Below are positions 52,583-61,511 of a DNA stretch of 64,000 bases, one piece after another. The first letter of the stretch is position 1, and each line of letters opens with the position of its first letter. A model generated the notes under the pieces. It was not told the DNA's origin. It ran no database searches and saw only the letters and a program-made list of their open reading frames with translations. Origin of the DNA: Chryseobacterium sp. Leaf405 (lineage in GTDB: Bacteria; Bacteroidota; Bacteroidia; Flavobacteriales; Weeksellaceae); assembly GCF_001425355.1 (NCBI RefSeq), contig NZ_LMQN01000005.1:1-64000 (forward strand), read 5' to 3'. A program made the position numbers and the translations under genes.

Positions 52583-52927
52583 TTAATTTCGATCATACTC
52601 ATCCTCAATCCTCACAATATCATCCTCACCAAAATAAGTTCCTGTCTGCACTTCAATGAAAACAACAGGTTTATCAGAAAGATTCATCATTCTGTGTTTG
52701 GCGCCTAATGGGATAAAAATACTTTCTCCGTATTTCAGGTTGATTTCTTTGTCATCTAAAACTACTGTTGCATCACCTTCAATGATCGTCCATTGTTCCT
52801 GTCTTTTGTAGTGATATTGGTAAGATAATTTCTGACCTGGGTTTACTTCGATCCTTTTCAATTTATAATTCGGTTCGTCTGCCAAAACAAAATATTTCCC
52901 CCAAGGTCTTTCGCCTATTTCTAACAT
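52583..52927 (-). CDS. cupin, mannose-6-phosphate isomerase type II-like
   Basis: This 114-residue protein is a stand-alone cupin of the type fused to mannose-1-phosphate guanylyltransferases: RPWGKYFVLADEPNYKLKRIEVNPGQKLSYQYHYKRQEQWTII carries the first His/Glu metal motif, and YGESIFIPLGAKHRMMN the second. It probably isomerises or binds a phosphorylated or nucleotide sugar that feeds the neighbouring glycosyltransferases. It has its own TACATTTG promoter and is 8 bases upstream of the GT2 gene. Confidence 0.85.
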   Translation of the reverse strand: MLEIGERPWGKYFVLADEPNYKLKRIEVNPGQKLSYQYHYKRQEQWTIIEGDATVVLDDKEINLKYGESIFIPLGAKHRMMNLSDKPVVFIEVQTGTYFGEDDIVRIEDEYDRN

Positions 52928-52949
52928 GATGTATTTCTATTAATTTGTA

Positions 52950-52957
52950 CAAATGTA
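52950..52957 (-). promoter_or_regulatory. -7 promoter element for the cupin operon
   Basis: TACATTTG on the minus strand matches TAnnTTTG, 22 bases upstream of the cupin ATG. Confidence 0.55.
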
Positions 52958-53021
52958 GATATTCAAATCAAAAAAGGCAACAACCAAAATATTAATCATT
53001 CTTAAAACATATAATTTTAAG

Positions 53022-53029
53022 TAAATTTG
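53022..53029 (+). promoter_or_regulatory. -7 promoter element for gltX
   Basis: TAAATTTG matches TAnnTTTG, 19 bases upstream of the gltX ATG. Confidence 0.55.
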
Positions 53030-53048
53030 CACCAAAATTTTAATTGAT

Positions 53049-54773
53049 ATGGAGAAAGTAAGAGTTCGTTTCGCTCCGAGTCCTACCGGACCTTTGCATT
53101 TGGGAGGTGTAAGAACCGCATTATATGATTATCTTTTTGCTAAAAATATGGGTGGAGAATTTGTATTGAGAATTGAAGATACAGATACCGCAAGATATGT
53201 AGAAGGAGCAGAAGATTACATTGAAGAGGCATTGGAATGGTGCGGAATCATTGCGGATGAAAGTCCTAAAAAAGGAGGAAAATTCGCTCCATACAGACAG
53301 TCTGAAAGAAGAGACATTTATGACCGATATACAGAGCAAATCTTAAAAACAGATTATGCATACATCGCTTTTGATACCGCTGAAGAATTAGACACAGTAC
53401 GGGCAGAATACGAATCGAAAGGTGAAGTTTTCTCTTATGATAACAGAACGAGAAACCAGTTAAAAAACAGCATTGCGCTTTCAGAAGAGGACGTTCAGAA
53501 ATTGCTGGATGAAAAGACACCTTATGTCGTAAGATTCAAAATGCCGATTGACAGAACTTTAAATCTTGTAGATATTATCAGAGGAAATTCTTCAGTAAAT
53601 ACGAATACTTTAGACGATAAAGTTTTGGTAAAAAATGACGGAATGCCTACTTACCATTTCGCCAACATTATTGATGATCATGAAATGGAAATTTCTCACG
53701 TTATTCGTGGTGAAGAATGGTTGCCATCTTTAGGTTTACACACATTACTCTATGAAGCAATGGGTTGGGAAGCGCCTCAGTTTGCCCACCTTTCTTTGAT
53801 TTTAAAACCGGATATTTCTACATTAATCAACAAAGAAAATATTGACAGTATTACGAAATCTTTTGCGGAAGAATTTGTAACGAAAAATGATCAGTTTTCT
53901 TTTGATGAATCTGCAACAATTATTAAATCTTTCTTTTCAGAGGTGAAAAGCCCAAGATTTAAATCTATGTTGAATGAAAATGATAAGGATAACGAAATCA
54001 CCGCTTCTGTAAAACAGTTTTTAAAGAAAGGTATTTCAGGAAAGTTGAGCAAAAGAGACGGTGATAAATTCGGATTCCCGGTTTTCCCATTAAACTTTAC
54101 AGATCCTAAGACCGGAAATGTATCAAAAGGCTACAGAGAAAGCGGCTATCTTCCTGATGCATTCATCAACATGGTGGCACTTTTGGGTTGGTCGCCTGCG
54201 GATGATAAAGAAATTTTATCCCTTGATGAAATGGCAAAAGAATTTGATCTCAATAAAGTTCACAAAGCCGGAGCAAGATTCAGTAAAGAAAAATCGGAAT
54301 GGTTCAATCATCAGTATATTCAGAAAACTTCGGATGAAGAATTGCTTTCGATCTTAAAAAATTCAGATTTAAATTTAAATATCGAAGTTGAAAAATTAGT
54401 AAAGATTATTCATCTGATGAAAGAAAGAGCAACGTTCCCGAAAGACATCTACGAAAACGGAAAATTTTTCTTCGAAGCACCTACTTCTTATGATGAAAAA
54501 GCATCAAAAAAGGCTTGGAATGAGGAAACTTCCGTAATTTTAGGTGAATTAGCGCAAAATTTAAACAGTACAGATTTCAACGCTGAAAACTTAAAGCAGA
54601 TTGTTCATGATTTTGCCGAAAACAAAGGCTTGGGAATGGGTAAAGTGATGATGCCGCTACGTTTATCGTTGGTTGGAGAACTGAAAGGTCCAGACGTTCC
54701 CGACATCATGGAACTTATTGGTAAAGAGGAAACTACCTCAAGAATCAACAATGCGATCAATAATATTAAATAG
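53049..54773 (+). CDS. gltX: glutamate--tRNA ligase with inserted segment
   Basis: This class I synthetase has the HIGH-like motif PSPTGPLHLGG (residues 10-20), RIEDTDTARY, the TYHFANIIDDHEMEISHVIRGEEW block and the KMSKS-like KLSKRDGDKFG (332-342). At 574 residues it is about 75 longer than usual. The extra residues, 256-330 (53814-54038), lie between LILKPD and GKLSKRDG, where relatives have only two or three residues. The rest of the protein keeps normal motifs, so it should still charge tRNA-Glu. accA follows on the same strand. Confidence 0.95.
   Translation: MEKVRVRFAPSPTGPLHLGGVRTALYDYLFAKNMGGEFVLRIEDTDTARYVEGAEDYIEEALEWCGIIADESPKKGGKFAPYRQSERRDIYDRYTEQILKTDYAYIAFDTAEELDTVRAEYESKGEVFSYDNRTRNQLKNSIALSEEDVQKLLDEKTPYVVRFKMPIDRTLNLVDIIRGNSSVNTNTLDDKVLVKNDGMPTYHFANIIDDHEMEISHVIRGEEWLPSLGLHTLLYEAMGWEAPQFAHLSLILKPDISTLINKENIDSITKSFAEEFVTKNDQFSFDESATIIKSFFSEVKSPRFKSMLNENDKDNEITASVKQFLKKGISGKLSKRDGDKFGFPVFPLNFTDPKTGNVSKGYRESGYLPDAFINMVALLGWSPADDKEILSLDEMAKEFDLNKVHKAGARFSKEKSEWFNHQYIQKTSDEELLSILKNSDLNLNIEVEKLVKIIHLMKERATFPKDIYENGKFFFEAPTSYDEKASKKAWNEETSVILGELAQNLNSTDFNAENLKQIVHDFAENKGLGMGKVMMPLRLSLVGELKGPDVPDIMELIGKEETTSRINNAINNIK
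53814..54038 (+). other. 75-residue in-frame insertion in GltX
   Basis: Residues 256-330 of GltX have no counterpart in the family as I know it. The segment is charged and likely helical (SFAEEFVTKNDQFSFDESAT, EITASVKQFLKKG), contains no cysteine and no intein-type ends, and sits directly before the catalytic KLSKRDG loop. The reading frame is unbroken on both sides. Confidence 0.75.
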
Positions 54774-54821
54774 ATTTTCATAATTTTTCATACATTTGAA
54801 AGATTTAATTTACTTCAAGAA

Positions 54822-55778
54822 ATGGAATATTTAAGTTTCGAACTCCCTATCAAAGAATTAATGGATCAGTACCAAACCTGTTCTTTAGTAGGAGAAGAAA
54901 GTGGTGTTGATGTAAAATTAGCATGCAGCCAGATCGAGGATAAGATTTTGGAAAAGAAAAAAGAAATCTACGGAAATCTTACCCCTTGGCAAAGAGTACA
55001 ACTATCCCGTCATCCGGATCGTCCTTATACATTAGATTATATTAACGGCATGGCAGACAAAGGAAGTTTCCTTGAACTTCACGGAGACAGAAATTTTGCC
55101 GACGATCCTGCAATGATTGGAGGTTTAATCACTCTGGACGGTCAAAGAGTAATGATTATCGGAACTCAAAAAGGGAGAACAACTAAAGAAAGACAATACA
55201 GAAGATTCGGAATGCCGAATCCTGAAGGATACAGAAAAGCTTTAAGACTGATGAAGCTGGCTGAAAAATTCAAAATTCCTGTAGTAACTTTGGTTGATAC
55301 ACCGGGAGCATATCCGGGATTGGAAGCTGAAGAAAGAGGACAGGGTGAAGCCATTGCAAGAAATATTTTTGAAATGACAATGCTTAAAACTCCGATCTTC
55401 ACTTATATTATCGGTGAAGGAGCAAGTGGTGGTGCATTAGGAATCGGTGTTGGTAACAAAGTGTATATGTTGGAAAACACATGGTACACGGTAATTGCAC
55501 CGGAAAGCTGCTCATCAATTCTTTGGAGAAACTGGGATCATAAGGAAGATGCAGCCAACGCATTGAATCTTACTCCAAAAGATGCTTTACGAGAAAAATT
55601 CATCGATGGAATTATTGAAGAACCACTTGGGGGAGCACAATATGATAAGGAAACTACTTTTATTAATTTGAAAAGTTCGATTTTACAGAATATTAAAGCA
55701 TTCTCAAAATTCACAGGACAGGAGCTTGAAACCCAAAGGCAAGATAAATTCATTGCAATGGGACAGTTTAAAGGATAA
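54822..55778 (+). CDS. accA: acetyl-CoA carboxylase carboxyltransferase subunit alpha
   Basis: This 318-residue protein has the carboxyltransferase alpha layout: the N-terminal helix ([12 protein letters not shown]), [40 protein letters not shown] and [27 protein letters not shown]. The CoA-binding [15 protein letters not shown] and [14 protein letters not shown] complete it. It moves the carboxyl group from biotin on AccB to acetyl-CoA. The beta subunit (accD) is not in the window. It follows gltX by 48 bases. Confidence 0.97.
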   Translation: MEYLSFELPIKELMDQYQTCSLVGEESGVDVKLACSQIEDKILEKKKEIYGNLTPWQRVQLSRHPDRPYTLDYINGMADKGSFLELHGDRNFADDPAMIGGLITLDGQRVMIIGTQKGRTTKERQYRRFGMPNPEGYRKALRLMKLAEKFKIPVVTLVDTPGAYPGLEAEERGQGEAIARNIFEMTMLKTPIFTYIIGEGASGGALGIGVGNKVYMLENTWYTVIAPESCSSILWRNWDHKEDAANALNLTPKDALREKFIDGIIEEPLGGAQYDKETTFINLKSSILQNIKAFSKFTGQELETQRQDKFIAMGQFKG

Positions 55779-55784
55779 AAAATT

Positions 55785-55820
55785 AAAACGGTTAAGAAAA
55801 ATTTCTTAACCGTTTTTTTA
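55785..55820 (+). terminator. terminator of accA (bidirectional)
   Basis: AAAACGGTTAAGAAA and TTTCTTAACCGTTTT form a 15-bp stem followed by TTT. It lies between convergent genes and can serve both. Confidence 0.88.
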
Positions 55821-55848
55821 TGACTTCTTCAAATATTTAGTTATGTTT

Positions 55849-56565
55849 TTACTCACCCAAATTCAATTCGATCTCAATATCTTTAACGATTTTCTTTACG
55901 GAAGTATATTTAGCATCACAAACCATCGTTGTTAAAATGTATTCACCTTTTTCTACCAATACAAAGTTTTGACTTTTTGACGGAACATCGAGATTATAAT
56001 ATTTTTTTCCGCTGATTTTCACAATCAGATTACATTTTGATCTGTTCTTAATATTAATATACGCTTCTTTATCCATAGGATCGTTGTTGAACATATGTGT
56101 CAATAAAGCCGCCGTCCTCTTTCCCTGTTCGCTCGGTTCCGCTTTCTTGCTTGCTGTTCCTGCAACACTTGCATAGTTTACTTTTCTTTCAGATCCTGCC
56201 GAATTTTTCGTAGTTGATGCATTTGATGCAATAGCTTTGGGATTATTCAGACTGTTATTATAAACAAGCTGTTTTAATTTATCTTCTTCGCTCAAAGGTT
56301 TTATAGTTGGTTTGGCTTCTGGAGAATTGTTCGCCATAATAAGCTGGATCAATTTCTTTTTAAAGTACTCCGTTTTTGCGTGTCCCGGATTTTGTTTTAG
56401 AAATCCTGCAATTATTCTGGCTTCGGAACTTGCTTCTGCATCATTTTCTGTATAAATGATTATCGTTTCTTTTTCTACAATGGCTTTGGATTTCGTCTTT
56501 TTCTTTTTCTGAGAAAATCCTAGCGCAAAAACTGATAAAAATAGGAGAAGAAATATTTTTTTCAT
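55849..56565 (-). CDS. uncharacterised secreted protein
   Basis: This 238-residue protein has a signal peptide (cleavage near LGFSQ, residue 19), a Lys-rich start to the mature part and an Ala/Ser/Lys-rich middle (NASTTKNSAGSERKVNY). The C-terminal part from about 160 is beta-rich, with YINIKNRSKCNLIVKISGKKYYNLDVPSKSQNF and GEYILTTMVCDAKYTSVKKI. It resembles Chryseobacterium-type proteins of unknown function; I cannot name a biochemical role. It is monocistronic and convergent with accA. Confidence 0.75.
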   Translation of the reverse strand: MKKIFLLLFLSVFALGFSQKKKKTKSKAIVEKETIIIYTENDAEASSEARIIAGFLKQNPGHAKTEYFKKKLIQLIMANNSPEAKPTIKPLSEEDKLKQLVYNNSLNNPKAIASNASTTKNSAGSERKVNYASVAGTASKKAEPSEQGKRTAALLTHMFNNDPMDKEAYINIKNRSKCNLIVKISGKKYYNLDVPSKSQNFVLVEKGEYILTTMVCDAKYTSVKKIVKDIEIELNLGE

Positions 56566-56641
56566 TCATTAAGTATTTAAAAATTTCATTAAATATACAA
56601 ATAACGCAAAAACTCATTTTTTAGTTTATCATTAAAATCAT

Positions 56642-56649
56642 TATCTTTG
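56642..56649 (+). promoter_or_regulatory. -7 promoter element for tsf
   Basis: TATCTTTG matches TAnnTTTG, 62 bases upstream of the tsf ATG. Confidence 0.65.
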
Positions 56650-56711
56650 CATCGCTTTAAAAATAAGCTAAAAATTAATACTAATCTTAAATAAAATAAA
56701 TAATAGATATT

Positions 56712-57536
56712 ATGTCTTACACACCAGCTGCTGCAGACGTAGCAAAATTGAGAAACCAGACAGGTGCAGGAATGATGGACTGCAAAAAAGCTTTAGTTGA
56801 AGCTGAAGGAGATTTCGAAAAAGCAGTAGATATCCTTAGAAAAAAAGGACAGAAAGTTGCGGCTAACAGAGCAGACAGAGATTCTTCTGAAGGTGCAGTT
56901 ATCGCTAGAGTAAACGAAGACAACACATTGGGAGTTGTTATTTCTTTGAACTGTGAAACTGATTTCGTTGCTAAAAACGAAGCATTTATCGAGTTGGCTT
57001 ACGAATTGGCTGAAATGGCAATTTTTGCTGCTACTAAAGAAGAATTATTGGCTACAGATTTCCACGGATTAACTGTTGCTGAAAAATTAATCGAGCAAAC
57101 AGGTGTTATCGGTGAAAAAATCGAGATCGGTGCATTCGAAAGAATTACAGGACCTTATTTAGGAGCTTACATCCACGCTGGAAACAAAATCGCTGCAATC
57201 ACTGCTCTTTCTGCTAAAGTAGAAGGTGCTGACGAAGCTGCTAAATCTGTTTCTATGCAGGCTGCTGCTATGAACCCGATCGCTCTTGACGAAACTGCTG
57301 TTTCTCAGGAAACTATCGACAAAGAATTAGAAATCGAAAGACATAAACTTACTGAAGAAGGTAAGCCTGCAAACATTATCGACAATATCTTGAAAGGTAA
57401 AATGCAGAGATTCTACAAAGACAATACTTTGGTACACCAGGATTTCATCAAAGACAGCTCTATTTCAGTTGCTGACTATGTAAAATCTGTAAATGCTGAT
57501 CTTAAAGTAACAGGATTTGTAAGAGTAAGCTTATAA
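56712..57536 (+). CDS. tsf: translation elongation factor Ts
   Basis: This 274-residue protein starts with the UBA-like domain VAKLRNQTGAGMMDCKKALVEAEGDFEKAVDILRKKG, which holds the contact with EF-Tu. The ISLNCETDFVAKNEAF block and the later FERITGPYLGAYIHAGNKI dimer region are family marks. It exchanges GDP for GTP on EF-Tu. The usual upstream rpsB is absent, so tsf stands alone here under its own promoter, and a strong terminator ends it. Confidence 0.97.
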   Translation: MSYTPAAADVAKLRNQTGAGMMDCKKALVEAEGDFEKAVDILRKKGQKVAANRADRDSSEGAVIARVNEDNTLGVVISLNCETDFVAKNEAFIELAYELAEMAIFAATKEELLATDFHGLTVAEKLIEQTGVIGEKIEIGAFERITGPYLGAYIHAGNKIAAITALSAKVEGADEAAKSVSMQAAAMNPIALDETAVSQETIDKELEIERHKLTEEGKPANIIDNILKGKMQRFYKDNTLVHQDFIKDSSISVADYVKSVNADLKVTGFVRVSL

Positions 57537-57557
57537 TCTTTTAGATTTTAAAATATT

Positions 57558-57590
57558 GATCCCGATGATTCTTTCATCGGGATTTTTTTA
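57558..57590 (+). terminator. terminator of tsf
   Basis: ATCCCGATGA and TCATCGGGAT pair around TTCTT, followed by T6. A similar spacer layout (terminator, AT-rich stretch, TAnATTTGCA box) recurs before the second surface-protein gene. Confidence 0.85.
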
Positions 57591-57700
57591 TGCCTGAATA
57601 TGAAATTCGTCAAATATTAACTCATTATTAAATATTTAGTAATTACTGTTTCTATACAAATCCGTAACATAAAACACCGTAAAAATTAGTCATTAATACT

Positions 57701-57708
57701 TAGATTTG
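57701..57708 (+). promoter_or_regulatory. -7 promoter element for surface protein 1
   Basis: TAGATTTG matches TAnnTTTG, 19 bases before the ATG. The surrounding ATTAATACTTAGATTTGCA is nearly identical to the element before the second gene (61478-61496). Confidence 0.6.
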
Positions 57709-57727
57709 CAGCCCTTTATTATTAGAC

Positions 57728-60700
57728 ATGAAAAAATTTTTACTAATTATTTGTACCTTTTATTGCATAATTATTAATGCTCAGTTAGATACGGAACACT
57801 GGTTTGCACCAATGTCTGCAAGTTCTCTTCAGGGCACTCCGGAATGTTACCTCTATCTTTCTACCAATGAAACAACTCCTTTTTCTGTACAGATTTACAA
57901 CAACAATACAGTATATTCTACCGTACAGGTAAGCAAAGGGAATCCCGTACAGGTGACGATCCCAAATAATTTTATGATCGCTTCTACGCTAACCAATCTT
58001 TTTACACAAAGAACGATGGGATTAAACGTAAAAGGCAATAAAAAGTTCTTTGCTAATTTTAGATTTGCAGTTCCCAATCAGGCTGAAATCATTACTTCAA
58101 AAGGATTGGCAGGCGTTGGTAAAAACTTTTTCGTAGGCTTAGCTCCCAACACGACAGCAAAACCTTACGTAAACTCAACCATCGGATTTATCGCCACTGA
58201 AGATAATACGACAGTAACTTTATCAGGGTACAATCCAGGAGTTGTTTTCTCTGATGGTGTTTCCGCTCCGTCAAGAACGTTTACCATTAACAGAGGAAAA
58301 TCATATATTATTGAAGCTCAAAGTAATTTATCAACCAATAATTTAGCCGGATTGGTTGGCGCAAAAATTACTGCTAACAAGCCAATTTCTGTAACCAATG
58401 GAAATTTCAACAGTATTTATACCACACAAAATAACAGCAATGTTGATGTACTGATGGATCAGGCTGTCCCCGTGGAAAGATTAGGAAAAGAGTTTGTGAT
58501 GGTAAAAGGAAACGGCCCCGCCAATTCCGGAATGGAAGCCGCTTTGGTCATCGCTACAGAAAACAATACAAAATTAACTGTAAATGGAAATCTTTTAGGA
58601 GGCGTTACTTTGAATGAAGGACAATATTATGTGGTACAGGGCACAAATTACATCAATCAAGGGAACGGGCATTACAATATGAGTATTTCTGCCACAAATA
58701 ATGTTTATATTTATCAGCTTCTTGCCGGAACTTCGGGAAGCACAGTGTATGCAACCGGCGGAATGAACTTCATCCCACCATTAAGCTGTTTTTTACCTAA
58801 AGAAATCAACGAGATCGGATTCATCAACAGAATTGGAAGCGATACGTTCAATACAAAACTGAATATCATTACTCAGACAGGAGCTACAGTAACTCTTAAC
58901 AACAACACTATTGCCGCAGGAAACGGTCCTTATCCGGTAAACGGAAATCCGGGATGGGTATCCTATTCAATTCCGAATGTAACAGGAAATATTACGGTCA
59001 ACTCTACTCTACCTGTAACCGCAGGGATTGCAGCTGGAAATGGCGCCGTAGGTTATGGTGGATATTTTGCGGGATTTTCTTCTGTCCCAGCTATTACAAA
59101 GACCGGAGACTGCTATGCCGGAATTCTTTTGCAGGTTGATAATAATTATGATGCGTATCAATGGTTTTTAAACGGAACTGCGATTCCGGGAGCCAATTCT
59201 TTTTCTATTAATCCTGAATTGTACGGAGCCGGAGATTATACATGTTTAATTACAAAAAATAACTGTGAGACGAGATTAACAACCCCTTACAATTATACAT
59301 TATGCCCACCGATTTCTACAACAACCTATAATATCGGATCTTGTAATACAAAAGTAATTACCCCCGCATTTACAAGTTCTGCACAGACAATTGTCCCTTC
59401 TATTACCAATATTATTGCTGCTCCAACATCAGGAACGGCAACAGTAAATTCGACGACAGGGCAAATCACTTATACGCCAAATCCGACAACAGTAAATGCA
59501 ACAGATTCATTTACCTATTATATTCAGGGAAACGGAAATCCGTTTGACTTTGAATATTTTAAAATCATCATTAATACAAATGTTCTACAGGTAAACAATG
59601 GAACTTTAGTATCTTGCGCAGGAACAACTTACGATCTTACTTCAGTAAGTCTTTCACCAGATTCAGGAATCACGGTTACTTATTTCACAAATTCAAATTT
59701 AACTGGACAAATTACATCTCCTTCAACGTATTCAGGACCTGCGGGTAGTATTTATGCAAATGTAACTTCACAATATGGATGTTCAAAACCGGCTCAGATT
59801 ACATTAACGACAACTCCAGCACCCAATATTACGAATGCGACTTTAGCATCTTGTACAGTAACAAGCGGAAATGGAACTTACGACCTTACTTCCGTGAGTG
59901 TTTCTCCTGATTCAGGAATCACGGTTACTTATTTTACCAATTCAAACTTGACGGGACAAATTACAAGTCCTGCAACGTATTCGGGACCTGCAGGAATTAT
60001 TTATGCAAATGTAACCTCATCATCAGGATGTTCAAAAACAGCTCAGATCACATTAACAACAACTCCGGCACCGAATATTAACACAAGTGCTTACAACGCT
60101 AATCTTTGTGATGATAATTTAGATGGAATTATTAATGTAAATTTTTCAAGCATTACTCCTCAGATTGTTATTAATTCAGCCAACTTTATCGTTAGATATT
60201 ATCTAAATCAGACAGATGCAAATGCAGGAAACAGCAATACTTTGCCAACCAACTGGACGTATTCTGCAAACACAACGGTTTACGTAAAAGTAGATGCAAT
60301 TTCCGGAAGTTGTCCAGCTGCGGTTGGACAGATCAATTTTAAGATCGGAAACAAGATTACTTTATTGACTAATTCTGTCAATATGGAAGTGTGTGATAAT
60401 GATCTTGACGGTTCTGAAAACGTAAATCTTAATGATTATAAAAACTTATTTATCACCAATCCTGCTATTACGATAACATTTCATTCGACGTTAGCTGAGG
60501 CTCAGAACGGAACGAATTCAATTTCACCAAACCAAACGATTAATACTCCAAAAACATTCTATGTAAGATTCACAAGCGCAACAGAATGTCCGAACACAGG
60601 AATTATTACTATAAAGATAAAGACTCCTAAAAAATCAACCACCCTAACTGATAAAGCTGTCTGTTCTACAGAGCAGGTTATATTAGATGCAGGAACAGGA

Positions 60701-61309
60701 TTTACCTCTTATACATGGAGTACGGGAGTAACGACACAAACGATTACTGCAGGTGCGGGAAGTTATTGGGTTGATCTTGGCTTCAACGGTTGTGTTTATC
60801 GTCAAAATGTAAATGTAACGACATCGCAGGCTCCTGTTATTACAGGTATCAGCGTTACCGGATCAAATGCAACTGTAAATGTGACAGGAGGAACCGCTCC
60901 TTATCAATATTCATTAAACGGAGTTGATTATCAGACCTCAAATACCTTTACAGGTTTGACAAGAGGGCTTCATCATGTATATGTTTTGGGGAGAGATGGC
61001 TGTTCTCCTGTAATTAAAGAATTTTTAATTGTAAATCTTGTCAATGCAATCACACCCAACGGTGACGGAATAAATGATGTTTTAAATTACTCAGAGCTAA
61101 GAATAAAGCAAGAAGTATCTATTCAAATTTCTGACAGATATGGCGCTGTAGTTTATCAGTCTGAAGGCAAAAATTATACCTGGGACGGTAAACAAAACGG
61201 AAGAACTCTCCCTACCGGAACGTATTGGTATATTTTAAAATGGATAGAACCCGACACCAAATTGCCGGTTTCATATTCCGGATGGATTTTGATTAAAAAC
61301 AGAGAGTAA
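57728..61309 (+). CDS. T9SS type B surface protein with IgGFc-binding-like N-terminus
   Basis: This 1193-residue exported protein has a signal peptide (cleavage near INAQ, residue 19). The N-terminal 450 residues (LDTEHWFAPMSAS, ITSKGLAGVGKNFFVG, DQAVPVERLGKEFVMVKGN, GMNFIPPLSCF) resemble the IgGFc-binding domain family. Cysteine-bearing Ig-like modules follow, two of them near-identical (59597-60079). The last about 85 residues, with ITPNGDGINDVLNYSEL, YDRYGAVVYQ-like strands and YWYILKWIEP, form the type B (gliding-associated) C-terminal sorting domain used by the type IX system. It should be exported to the cell surface. Ligand unknown. Confidence 0.88.
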   Translation: MKKFLLIICTFYCIIINAQLDTEHWFAPMSASSLQGTPECYLYLSTNETTPFSVQIYNNNTVYSTVQVSKGNPVQVTIPNNFMIASTLTNLFTQRTMGLNVKGNKKFFANFRFAVPNQAEIITSKGLAGVGKNFFVGLAPNTTAKPYVNSTIGFIATEDNTTVTLSGYNPGVVFSDGVSAPSRTFTINRGKSYIIEAQSNLSTNNLAGLVGAKITANKPISVTNGNFNSIYTTQNNSNVDVLMDQAVPVERLGKEFVMVKGNGPANSGMEAALVIATENNTKLTVNGNLLGGVTLNEGQYYVVQGTNYINQGNGHYNMSISATNNVYIYQLLAGTSGSTVYATGGMNFIPPLSCFLPKEINEIGFINRIGSDTFNTKLNIITQTGATVTLNNNTIAAGNGPYPVNGNPGWVSYSIPNVTGNITVNSTLPVTAGIAAGNGAVGYGGYFAGFSSVPAITKTGDCYAGILLQVDNNYDAYQWFLNGTAIPGANSFSINPELYGAGDYTCLITKNNCETRLTTPYNYTLCPPISTTTYNIGSCNTKVITPAFTSSAQTIVPSITNIIAAPTSGTATVNSTTGQITYTPNPTTVNATDSFTYYIQGNGNPFDFEYFKIIINTNVLQVNNGTLVSCAGTTYDLTSVSLSPDSGITVTYFTNSNLTGQITSPSTYSGPAGSIYANVTSQYGCSKPAQITLTTTPAPNITNATLASCTVTSGNGTYDLTSVSVSPDSGITVTYFTNSNLTGQITSPATYSGPAGIIYANVTSSSGCSKTAQITLTTTPAPNINTSAYNANLCDDNLDGIINVNFSSITPQIVINSANFIVRYYLNQTDANAGNSNTLPTNWTYSANTTVYVKVDAISGSCPAAVGQINFKIGNKITLLTNSVNMEVCDNDLDGSENVNLNDYKNLFITNPAITITFHSTLAEAQNGTNSISPNQTINTPKTFYVRFTSATECPNTGIITIKIKTPKKSTTLTDKAVCSTEQVILDAGTGFTSYTWSTGVTTQTITAGAGSYWVDLGFNGCVYRQNVNVTTSQAPVITGISVTGSNATVNVTGGTAPYQYSLNGVDYQTSNTFTGLTRGLHHVYVLGRDGCSPVIKEFLIVNLVNAITPNGDGINDVLNYSELRIKQEVSIQISDRYGAVVYQSEGKNYTWDGKQNGRTLPTGTYWYILKWIEPDTKLPVSYSGWILIKNRE
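59597..60079 (+). repeat. two tandem near-identical modules in surface protein 1
   Basis: Copy 1 (59597-59830) and copy 2 (59834-60079) encode domains of about 75-80 residues with the same blocks: LTSVS, SPDSGITVTYFTNSNLTGQI, TYSGPAG, IYANVTS, GCSK, QITLTTTPAPNI. The second surface gene has one copy of this module in the part visible, from 63388 to about 63640. Confidence 0.85.
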
Positions 61310-61340
61310 TTTTTAGCAATTTTAATAATTCAAAATAATA

Positions 61341-61369
61341 GTCCCGGGATTTTTTTACCGGGATTTTTC
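61341..61369 (+). terminator. terminator of surface protein 1
   Basis: TCCCGG and CCGGGA pair around an AT-rich loop, followed by T5. It lies 32 bases past the stop. Confidence 0.8.
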
Positions 61370-61485
61370 ATACCACATGATTACGAAATTACCTCTCTTA
61401 TTAAAAAAAGATTAAATATTCAACAATTTAAACCATTATAGAAATTCATTATCAACATTTATATAAAAAATTGATTATTAATACT

Positions 61486-61493
61486 TACATTTG
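61486..61493 (+). promoter_or_regulatory. -7 promoter element for surface protein 2
   Basis: TACATTTG matches TAnnTTTG, 18 bases before the ATG at 61512, in the same sequence setting as the box before surface protein 1. Confidence 0.6.
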
Positions 61494-61511
61494 CATCCCT
61501 TATTGAGAAAA

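Noticed and set aside
53814..54038. Intein in gltX
   Set aside because: At 75 residues it is too short. It has no N-terminal Cys/Ser, no C-terminal HN pair and no splicing motifs.
59597..60079. CRISPR-like direct repeats
   Set aside because: The repeats are in frame, too long and protein-coding, with no regular spacers.
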